Shown here: one piece after another, positions 1 through 7,593 of the stretch
Layout of the letters: each line of letters opens with the position of its first letter
Numbering within the stretch: the stretch's first letter is position 1
Assembly: GCA_046091365.1 (NCBI GenBank)
Contig: JBJTBM010000134.1
Location: 1 to 15,982 of the forward strand
Direction of reading: 5' to 3'
Length of the DNA stretch: 15,982 nt
From: Casp-actino8 sp046091365
GTDB lineage: Bacteria > Actinomycetota > Acidimicrobiia > Acidimicrobiales > Ilumatobacteraceae
The notes under the pieces: generated by a model
The model's input: only the letters and a program-made list of their open reading frames with translations
Database searches by the model: none
Told to the model about the DNA's origin: nothing
Program-made: the position numbers and the translations under genes

Positions 1-651
1 CGGGGCTGGAAGGTCGAGACGCTGTCGGTGGACCCCAGTGATCTCGGCGGGGTGAACCAGGCCACGTTCGTTGTGCGCGGCGACGACGCTTGGTCACGAC
101 TCAAGTTCGAGGGCGGCCCCCATCGCGTGCAGCGCGTGCCCGTGACCGAGAGCCAGGGGCGCATCCACACCTCGTCGGCCACCGTGATGGTGTTGCCCGA
201 GGCCGAGGAGGTCGACGTCCAGATCGACGACAAGGACCTGCAGATAGACGTGTACCGCGCCAGCGGACCGGGAGGTCAGGGGGTCAACACCACCGACTCG
301 GCGGTTCGCATCACGCACCTACCGACCGGCGTGGTCGTCACCATGCAGGACGAACGGAGTCAATTGCAGAACCGTGCGCGCGCCATGACGGTGTTGCGGT
401 CGCGGTTGCTGAAACTGGCCCAGGACGAGATGGACGCCAAGATGTCGGCTGAGCGGCGTTCCCAGGTGGGCGGTGGTGGTCGCGGAGAGAAGATCCGCAC
501 CTACAACTTCAAGGAGAACCGGCTGACCGACCACCGCATCGGCTTCACGATCTACGCCTTGTCCGACGTGTTGGCCGGCGATCTCGACGGTGTCGTAGAT
601 GCGTTGGCCACCGACGAGCGCTCGCGTCAGTTGGCCGGCGACCGTGACTGA
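1..651 (+). CDS. prfA: Peptide chain release factor 1 (C-terminal part, 5' end outside window)
   Basis: Class I release factor that reads UAA/UAG in the ribosomal A site and triggers peptidyl-tRNA hydrolysis. The frame is open from base 1, so the gene begins before the window; the GTG at 28 is internal. The stop-codon-reading tripeptide is P-V-T (bases 139-147), the RF1 type rather than the SPF of RF2. The catalytic GGQ (271-279) lies in the segment SGPGGQGVNTTDSAVR, which is family-typical. The C-terminal tail (NFKENRLTDHRIGFTIY) is also typical of RF1. The stop TGA (649-651) overlaps the probable start of prmC, whose product methylates this GGQ glutamine, so the two are co-transcribed and perhaps translationally coupled. 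Confidence 0.97.
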   Translation, partial: RGWKVETLSVDPSDLGGVNQATFVVRGDDAWSRLKFEGGPHRVQRVPVTESQGRIHTSSATVMVLPEAEEVDVQIDDKDLQIDVYRASGPGGQGVNTTDSAVRITHLPTGVVVTMQDERSQLQNRARAMTVLRSRLLKLAQDEMDAKMSAERRSQVGGGGRGEKIRTYNFKENRLTDHRIGFTIYALSDVLAGDLDGVVDALATDERSRQLAGDRD

Positions 652-1528
652 GGTCGTGTCCGACGTCGAGCGCCCGATCACCTGGCGTGAACTGCTCGCC
701 CAAACCACCGCGGTGCTCGGAGATCGGCCATCGGCGCGCTGGTTGTGCGAGACGGCATGCGGATTGCGGGGCGACGATTTCCTCGCGGCCATCGACGAAG
801 CGGCGACCGAGCGCATGGTCGCGCAGTTGGACTCGATGGTCACCCGACACCGCTCGGGCGAGCCACTCGCCTACGTGATGGGTAACTGGTCTTTCCGCAC
901 CCTGGATTTGATGGTCGACCGTCGGGTATTGATTCCGAGACCCGAGACCGAGTGGGTGGCCGAGAAAGCGCTCGCTTTGGCCCGCTCGTGCCCGACCCCG
1001 AGAACGATCGTCGACCTCGGGACCGGATCCGGCGCGATCGGATTGTCGATGGCCGCCGAACTCCCGTTGGCCGGGACCGCGGTGTGGCTCACCGACGTCT
1101 CGACCGATGCGCTCGACGTCGCCCGGGCCAATGCCGCCGGACTCGGTCGCGCCGGGGCAAACGTTCGCTTCTCTCTCGGTTCCTGGTTCGCGGCGTTACC
1201 CGATTCGTTGCGCGGCCACGTCGACGTGATCGTGAGCAATCCGCCGTACGTCGCGCCCGGAGATCCCGAGGTGCAAGCGTCGGTGCTCGAGTGGGAGCCG
1301 GCGGTAGCACTCTTCGCGGCCGACGACGGTTTGGCCGACATCGCCGCGATCATCGTCGGCGCACACGGTTGGTTGCGGCCCGGAGGCTGGCTGGTACTCG
1401 AGATCGGTCATGCCCAGCGCGACGCCGTTCTGCGCATGTTGGGTGACGTCGGATTCGTGGACCCCGACGTCGTCGCGGACTTGGCGGGTCGCCCGCGAGT
1501 GGCGACCGGTCGGACAGCATCGTCGTGA
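644..1528 (+). CDS. prmC: Release factor glutamine N5-methyltransferase PrmC (HemK)
   Basis: Cytosolic SAM-dependent enzyme that N5-methylates the GGQ glutamine of RF1 and RF2. An N-terminal helical substrate-binding domain (about residues 1-75) is followed by a Rossmann methyltransferase domain with motif I DLGTGSGAIG and the amide-methylating signature NPPY (1238-1249). An upstream ATG at 599 would overlap prfA by 53 bp and add residues unlike the family, so I chose GTG 644 (294 aa), which overlaps the prfA stop by 8 bp. GTG 656 is an equally possible start. The order prfA-prmC is the common bacterial arrangement. Confidence 0.94.
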   Translation: MTEVVSDVERPITWRELLAQTTAVLGDRPSARWLCETACGLRGDDFLAAIDEAATERMVAQLDSMVTRHRSGEPLAYVMGNWSFRTLDLMVDRRVLIPRPETEWVAEKALALARSCPTPRTIVDLGTGSGAIGLSMAAELPLAGTAVWLTDVSTDALDVARANAAGLGRAGANVRFSLGSWFAALPDSLRGHVDVIVSNPPYVAPGDPEVQASVLEWEPAVALFAADDGLADIAAIIVGAHGWLRPGGWLVLEIGHAQRDAVLRMLGDVGFVDPDVVADLAGRPRVATGRTASS

Positions 1529-1539
1529 CCGCACGCCGG

Positions 1540-1545
1540 TAGGGT
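1540..1545 (+). promoter_or_regulatory. -10 box TAGGGT of a probable leaderless promoter
   Basis: TAGGGT fits the actinobacterial TAnnnT -10 pattern and ends 6 nt before the ATG at 1552. No purine-rich Shine-Dalgarno is present in the gap (CGCGTC), so transcription probably starts at or next to the A of the start codon. No convincing -35 box was seen. Confidence 0.5.
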
Positions 1546-1551
1546 CGCGTC

Positions 1552-2019
1552 ATGGCCAACAAGCGTTCTTCCATCACGATGTCCCCCGCGGAAGTCGATG
1601 CGTACCTCGCCGAGCAGACGATCCTCAACATCGCCTCCATCGGTCCGACCGGGCATCCACACCTCGTGGCCATGTGGTACGTGGTGATGGACGGCAAGGT
1701 GACGTTCTGGACCTTCGGCAAGAGCCAGAAGATCGTGAACCTGCGGCGCGACGCCAGGATCACCGGTCTGATCGAGAGCGGCGACACCTACGACCAACTG
1801 AAAGGGCTCGAGCTGGTGGGTTCGGCGCGCCTCATCGAGGATTACGACACCGTTTTGGCCATCGGCAAGGCCGTGGGACTGAAGTACAACGGCGAAGGCG
1901 CCATCAGCGACGCGGCGATGCCTTTCCTCGAGGCCCAGGCCAGGAAGCGCATCGGAATCCAGATCGAGGTCGAGAGCATCGTCTCCTGGGACCACACCAA
2001 GATCGGCGGCGGTTACTGA
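1552..2019 (+). CDS. PPOX-class (probably F420-dependent) oxidoreductase, 155 aa
   Basis: Small split-barrel protein of the pyridoxamine-5'-phosphate oxidase-like superfamily, the group that in actinobacteria mostly binds F420 or flavin. The N-terminal block has the usual order: a short helix (SPAEVDAYLAEQ), the strand pair ILNIASIGPTGHPHLVAMWY and VTFWTFGKSQKIVNLRRDARITGLIESG. The FGKSQKIVNLRRD stretch corresponds to the cofactor-phosphate-binding area of the family. Length is usual for the family. The substrate cannot be told from sequence. It stands alone, 23 bp after prmC, behind what looks like its own leaderless promoter. Confidence 0.85.
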   Translation: MANKRSSITMSPAEVDAYLAEQTILNIASIGPTGHPHLVAMWYVVMDGKVTFWTFGKSQKIVNLRRDARITGLIESGDTYDQLKGLELVGSARLIEDYDTVLAIGKAVGLKYNGEGAISDAAMPFLEAQARKRIGIQIEVESIVSWDHTKIGGGY

Positions 2020-2041
2020 ATCGTCGCGTCGACGGGGACCA

Positions 2042-2552
2042 ACGCTGTCCGCGCCGGGCTTCGCCCGATGACACCGCGGCCGAGGCGACGGCCTCGGCTA
2101 CTCCGACGATGTCGGTGCCCGGCCCCAGCAGACCGACCGTCACCCGCAGCGCGTCAGGATGTTCGAACACCATGAACGGCTCACCGGGCGCGGCTCCGAT
2201 GCCCTGGGCCGCCACCGCCGAGTCGGGGGTGCCGGCCGAGAGATCGAGGCTGAAGTGTCCGCGGTGATCCCAGTCGGCGGCGATGCGACGGTACCGGCGC
2301 GGACCACCGGGTCCCGTCGGCTAGCGCACGAAGGTGCCGTTACGTCCGAGCGTTTCGATTGCCCCAACGTCGGCCAACGTCCGACACGCCTCGCCGACCG
2401 TGGTGGGGGACACGCCGAGGCTGCGCGAGAGTTGTCGCACGGTGGGTAACCGAGTGCCCACCGACAGATCGCCGGTGGTGACCATGCGTCCGATCGCTGT
2501 CACGATGCCGCGCGCTGCGGTCGGAGATGTTGGCGGCGATGTCGTCGAGCAT
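2042..2552 (-). pseudogene. Remnant of a MocR-type (GntR/aminotransferase) transcriptional regulator
   Basis: Read from an ATG at 2552, the product starts MLDDIAANISDRSAR, then must shift frame in the GC-rich run at about 2508-2516. Adding a GC dinucleotide there would restore DRSARGIV. It continues as a full GntR winged-helix domain (LPTVRQLSRSLGVSPTTV, then VGAIETLGRNGTFVR). An amber codon follows (2321-2323), after which the same frame resumes linker residues RRYRRIA and LDLSAGTPD, and then jumps at about 2216-2224 to the extreme C-terminus of a MocR protein (AAQGIGAAPGEPFMVFEHPD, then LRVTVGLL). Around 300 residues of the aminotransferase-like core, including the PLP lysine, are absent. 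It lies divergent to the pyrimidine operon, so its intact ancestor was a natural candidate regulator. Three independent lesions make sequencing error an unlikely full explanation. Confidence 0.8.
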
Positions 2553-2589
2553 GGGAGCCTCGGAGCCGGCGTTTCGTGACGATGAAACG

Positions 2590-2605
2590 ATTGTCCGGTG
2601 ACAAT
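2590..2605 (+). promoter_or_regulatory. Palindromic operator, copy 1 (pyrimidine operon)
   Basis: ATTGTCCGGTGACAAT has perfect 6-bp arms (ATTGTC/GACAAT) around CGGT. The TTGT...ACAA outline resembles GntR-family half-sites. It ends 7 bp before the -35 box of the beta-ureidopropionase promoter, centred near -51, a position suited to an activator. A 15/16 copy lies at 10008-10023 in the same orientation relative to the aminotransferase gene. Confidence 0.7.
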
Positions 2606-2612
2606 GATGGCA

Positions 2613-2642
2613 TTGTTCCGCACCTCGTGTTCCAATTACCCT
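2613..2642 (+). promoter_or_regulatory. Promoter of the pyrimidine-catabolic operon
   Basis: A -35 box TTGTTC (2613-2618), an 18-bp spacer and a -10 box TACCCT (2637-2642) predict transcription starting near 2649. That leaves a leader of about 24 nt carrying the Shine-Dalgarno GGGGGA before ATG 2673. The geometry matches the aminotransferase promoter exactly (7 bp from operator to -35, 18-bp spacer), which raises confidence above that for the boxes alone. Confidence 0.55.
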
Positions 2643-2672
2643 GCCTACACGACCAGTTCTCGGGGGAATGAC

Positions 2673-3524
2673 ATGACAGGTTCACAGGACACCGTTCGCG
2701 CCGCATTGCTGCAGACCGACTGGACCGGGTCCAAGGACACCATGATCGACAAGCACGAGGCCGCCGTGCACGAGGCCGCCAAGCAGGGCGCTCAGGTGAT
2801 GTGCTTCCAGGAACTGTTCTACGGTCCCTACTTCTGCCAGGTGCAGGACGCCGAGTACTACGGCTACACCGAGCACATCCCCGACGGACCCACCACCCAG
2901 CGCTTCCAGGGCATCGCCAAGGAGACCGGCATGGTGCTAGTGCTCCCGATGTACGAGGTCACCCAACCCGGCGTCTATTACAACACCGCCGCGGTGATCG
3001 ACGCGGACGGCACGTACCTCGGCAAGTACCGCAAGCAGCACATTCCGCAGGTGAAGGGCTTCTTCGAGAAGTTCTATTTCAAGCCAGGCAACGGTGGTTA
3101 CCCGGTGTTCGAGACCGCCGTCGGGCCGGTGGGCGTGTACATCTGCTACGACCGCCACTTCCCCGAGGGCTGGCGCGCGTTGGGGTTGAACGGCGCTCAG
3201 ATCGTGTTCAACCCGTCGGCGACCCATCGCGGGTTGAGCGAATACATCTGGAAGGTCGAACAACCGGCGGCGGCGGTGGCCAACATCTACTACGTCGGGG
3301 CGATCAACCGGGTGGGAATCGAACCGCTCGGCGAGAACGACTTCTACGGGCAGAGTTATTTCGTCGATCCGGAGGGCAAGTTCGTCGGCCCACAGGGTGA
3401 TCCGTACAAGCCGGAGTTGATCGTGCGCGATCTCGACATGAAGAAGTTGCGCGAGGTGCGCGATCGCTGGGCGTTCTATCGCGACCGCCGGCCGGACGCG
3501 TACGACGACCTCGTCGCCGACTGA
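2673..3524 (+). CDS. Beta-ureidopropionase (N-carbamoyl-beta-alanine amidohydrolase), nitrilase superfamily
   Basis: Third step of reductive pyrimidine breakdown: hydrolysis of N-carbamoyl-beta-alanine (or N-carbamoyl-beta-aminoisobutyrate) to the beta-amino acid, CO2 and ammonia. The nitrilase catalytic triad is visible as Glu47 (FQELFYGPYF), Lys121 (KYRKQHIPQ) and Cys158 (YICYDRHFPEGWR). The frame is open back to 2598, but I chose ATG 2673 because GGGGGA lies 5-6 nt upstream and the resulting 283 aa has a normal N-terminus (VRAALLQTDW). It is the first gene of an operon with dihydropyrimidinase, (methyl)malonate-semialdehyde dehydrogenase and an LLM oxidoreductase. An N-carbamoyl-D-amino acid hydrolase is the main alternative reading, but the neighbours favour the pyrimidine role. 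Confidence 0.9.
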   Translation: MTGSQDTVRAALLQTDWTGSKDTMIDKHEAAVHEAAKQGAQVMCFQELFYGPYFCQVQDAEYYGYTEHIPDGPTTQRFQGIAKETGMVLVLPMYEVTQPGVYYNTAAVIDADGTYLGKYRKQHIPQVKGFFEKFYFKPGNGGYPVFETAVGPVGVYICYDRHFPEGWRALGLNGAQIVFNPSATHRGLSEYIWKVEQPAAAVANIYYVGAINRVGIEPLGENDFYGQSYFVDPEGKFVGPQGDPYKPELIVRDLDMKKLREVRDRWAFYRDRRPDAYDDLVAD

Positions 3525-3534
3525 GCGACCGTCG

Positions 3535-3586
3535 AACGAACAGAACTACCGAACAGCAAAACCGAACACGACAACCGAACAGGACC
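3535..3586 (+). repeat. Four 13-bp tandem repeats in the leader of the dihydropyrimidinase gene
   Basis: The core ACCGAACA occurs at 3548, 3561 and 3574, with AACGAACA at 3535, giving an exact 13-bp period. The last 5 bases of each unit vary. The array fills the gap between the two genes and stops right at the Shine-Dalgarno GGGGAGGGG (3588-3596). It is rich in A and C and poor in T, so the transcript there should be largely unpaired. The function is unknown. Confidence 0.75.
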
Positions 3587-3598
3587 AGGGGAGGGGCC

Positions 3599-5047
3599 AT
3601 GGCCAAGGTATTGATCAAAAACGGAAAGGTGATTTCACCGACCGGGGTGCACGCCAACGACGTGCTCATCGAGGGCGAGAAAATCACCGCCGTCGGTGCT
3701 CCGGGTTACTTCGCCGGCGCCGAGCCGGGATACGACAAGGTGATCGACGCCGCGGGCAAGTACGTGTTGCCGGGTGGCATCGACGTGCACACGCACATGG
3801 AGTTGCCGTTCGGCGGCACGTTCGCCTCCGACACCTTCGAGACCGGGTCGCGTGCGGCGGCATGGGGTGGTGTGACGACGATCGTCGACATGGCGGTCCA
3901 GCGGTACGGCGAGAACGTGTACGACGGTCTCGGCGAATGGCACCGCAAGGCCGAGGGTGAATGCGCCATCGACTACGCGTTCCACCAGATCATCGGTGGG
4001 GTCGACGAGAAGTCGCTGAAGGACATGGTGAGCCTGGTCAAGAACGAGGGCGTCACGTCGTTCAAGTTGTTCATGGCCTACCCGGGTGTCTTCTACAGCG
4101 ACGACGGTCAGATCCTGCGGGCCATGCAAACCGCCGCCGATTGCGGCGCGATGATCATGATGCACGCCGAGAACGGCATCGCCATCGACGTCCTCGTGCA
4201 GCAGGCCATCGCCCGCGGCGAGACCGACCCGCGCTACCACTCGTACACCCGCCCGTCGCCGCTCGAGGCGGAGGCCACTCACCGCGCCATCGTCTTGTCG
4301 CAGATCGCCGGCAATGTTCCGCTGTACATCGTGCACATGTCAGCCGGTGACGCGCTCAACGAGGTGGCGGCCGCGCGTCATCACGGGCGCAACGTGTTCG
4401 CCGAGACCTGTCCGCAATACCTCTATCTCACGCTCGAGGAGACCCTGGGCAGGCCCGGTTTCGAAGGAGCCAAGTGGGTCTGCAGCACACCGGTGCGTTC
4501 GAAGGACCACGACCCGCACTACATCGGTCAGATGGGGCACGGCCACCAGGGTGATCTCTGGAAGGGTCTGCGCATGAACGAATTGGCCGTCGTGTCGACC
4601 GACCACTGCCCGTTCTGCATGAAGGACCAGAAGGAACTGGGTCTCGGCGATTTCTCGAAGATTCCCAACGGCATCGGCAGCGTCGAGCACCGCATGGAAT
4701 TGATCTATCAAGGCGTGGTGGCCGGTGAACTCACCCTCGAGCGCTGGGTCGAGACGTGCTGCACGACACCGGCGCGCATGTTCGGCATGTACCCGCAGAA
4801 GGGCATCATCGCCCCGGGGAGTGACGCCGACGTGCTCGTCTGGGATCCGAACAACAAGACCAAGATCGGTATCAACGACAAGCACCACATGAACATGGAC
4901 CATTCCGCGTGGGAGGGCTACGTCATCGACGGAAAGGTCGACTCAGTACTGTCGCGCGGCACGGTGATCGTCGAGAACGATCAGTACGTCGGTCGCAAGG
5001 GTCATGGCCGCTACATCAAGCGCGGGCTCTCGCAGTACCTCGTCTGA
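3599..5047 (+). CDS. hydA: Dihydropyrimidinase (D-hydantoinase), 482 aa
   Basis: Zinc amidohydrolase that opens the ring of 5,6-dihydrouracil or dihydrothymine to the N-carbamoyl-beta-amino acid; hydantoins are side substrates. All dinuclear-metal ligands expected for the family are present: His64 and His66 (DVHTH), the carbamylated Lys156 (TSFKLFMAYPGV), His189 (MMHAENG), His246 (IVHMSAG) and Asp335 (STDHCPF). The tyrosine of the stereochemistry-gate loop (MAYPGVFYSDD) is also there. Length is normal. The start has the strong Shine-Dalgarno GGGGAGGGG just upstream. It sits 74 bp after the beta-ureidopropionase gene, which carries out the next reaction. Confidence 0.96.
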   Translation: MAKVLIKNGKVISPTGVHANDVLIEGEKITAVGAPGYFAGAEPGYDKVIDAAGKYVLPGGIDVHTHMELPFGGTFASDTFETGSRAAAWGGVTTIVDMAVQRYGENVYDGLGEWHRKAEGECAIDYAFHQIIGGVDEKSLKDMVSLVKNEGVTSFKLFMAYPGVFYSDDGQILRAMQTAADCGAMIMMHAENGIAIDVLVQQAIARGETDPRYHSYTRPSPLEAEATHRAIVLSQIAGNVPLYIVHMSAGDALNEVAAARHHGRNVFAETCPQYLYLTLEETLGRPGFEGAKWVCSTPVRSKDHDPHYIGQMGHGHQGDLWKGLRMNELAVVSTDHCPFCMKDQKELGLGDFSKIPNGIGSVEHRMELIYQGVVAGELTLERWVETCCTTPARMFGMYPQKGIIAPGSDADVLVWDPNNKTKIGINDKHHMNMDHSAWEGYVIDGKVDSVLSRGTVIVENDQYVGRKGHGRYIKRGLSQYLV

Positions 5048-5072
5048 CATCCCCCATCAGCAAGGAGACAAC

Positions 5073-6557
<1,485 letters not shown>

Positions 6558-6560
6558 CCC

Positions 6561-7589
6561 ATGGACATCGGCGTCGTGTTGCAGACAACCCCACCGGCGG
6601 CTCGCGTCGTCGACCTGGCCAAGAAGGCCGAGGCCTACGGCTTCTCGCACGTGTGGGCTTTCGACAGTCACATCCTTTGGGAGGAACCCTTCCCGATCTT
6701 CACGCAGATCCTGGCCGAGACCCGCAACGTGATCGTCGGGCCGATGGTGACCAACCCGGCGACCCGCGACTGGACCGTCACAGCGAGTCTGTTCGCCACC
6801 CTGAACGAGATGTTCGGGAATCGCACGGTCATCGGCATCGGTCGAGGCGACTCGGCGGTGCGGGTCACGAACGGCAAACCGACCACCCTGGCCACTCTGC
6901 GCGACAGCATCCATGTCATCCGCGAGCTGGCCAACGGGCGCTCGGTTGACTACAAGGGATCGACCCTGCGGCTCCCGTGGGCCGGCAGGTCGCGCGCCGA
7001 GGTCTGGGTCGCGGCGTACGGACCCAAGGCGCTCGCGCTCACCGGGGAAGTAGGTGACGGATTCATCCTGCAGTTGGCCGATCCGAGCATCACCGAGTGG
7101 ACGATCAAGGCGGTTCGCGAGGCGGCCGCGGCCGCGGGGCGCGACCCGTCGAGCGTCACGATCTGCGTGGCCGCCCCGGCGTACGTCACCGACGGCACCC
7201 CGGCCGGGCTCGCGCACGGCCGCGAGCAGTGTCGCTGGTTCGGCGGAATGGTGGGCAACCATGTGGCCGACATCGTCGAGCGATACGGCGAGTCCGCACC
7301 CGTGCCCCGCGCACTCACCGATTACATCAAGGGTCGGCAGGGCTACGACTACAACGAGCACGGCAAGGCCGGAAACTCGCACACCACCTTCGTCCCCGAC
7401 GAGATCGTCGACCGCTTCTGCATCGTCGGCCCGGTCGAGGAGCACGTGAAGCGTCTGAACGCTCTGCGTGAGTTGGGCGTCGATCAGTTCTCGGTGTATC
7501 TGCAGCACGACGCCAAGGACGAGACGCTGCGCACCTACGGAGAGCGTGTTATTCCCGCCATCGCCGAGAACGTGACCGCCAAGAGCTGA
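6561..7589 (+). CDS. LLM-class F420-type oxidoreductase associated with pyrimidine catabolism, 342 aa
   Basis: Luciferase-like TIM-barrel protein of the group related to methylene-tetrahydromethanopterin reductase. Family-like segments include the N-terminal IGVVLQTTPPAARVVDLAKK, AEAYGFSHVWAFDS, the GPMVTNPATRDWTVTAS strand, IGIGRGDSAVR and VAAYGPKALALTGEVGDGF. It starts 3 bp after mmsA, with AGGTGA overlapping the mmsA stop, so it is in the same transcript. From memory, this subfamily (the CPS_4043 type) is repeatedly found next to dihydropyrimidinase genes in actinobacteria and proteobacteria. Its reaction is not established. Because no dihydropyrimidine dehydrogenase gene is in the window, a role in the first, ring-reducing step is an attractive but unproven idea. 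Confidence 0.85.
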   Translation: MDIGVVLQTTPPAARVVDLAKKAEAYGFSHVWAFDSHILWEEPFPIFTQILAETRNVIVGPMVTNPATRDWTVTASLFATLNEMFGNRTVIGIGRGDSAVRVTNGKPTTLATLRDSIHVIRELANGRSVDYKGSTLRLPWAGRSRAEVWVAAYGPKALALTGEVGDGFILQLADPSITEWTIKAVREAAAAAGRDPSSVTICVAAPAYVTDGTPAGLAHGREQCRWFGGMVGNHVADIVERYGESAPVPRALTDYIKGRQGYDYNEHGKAGNSHTTFVPDEIVDRFCIVGPVEEHVKRLNALRELGVDQFSVYLQHDAKDETLRTYGERVIPAIAENVTAKS

Positions 7590-7593
7590 CCGG

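Noticed and set aside
2159..2449. Plus-strand open frames over the regulator remnant.
   Set aside because: The minus strand holds recognisable GntR and MocR sequence; the plus-strand translations show no family features and no Shine-Dalgarno.
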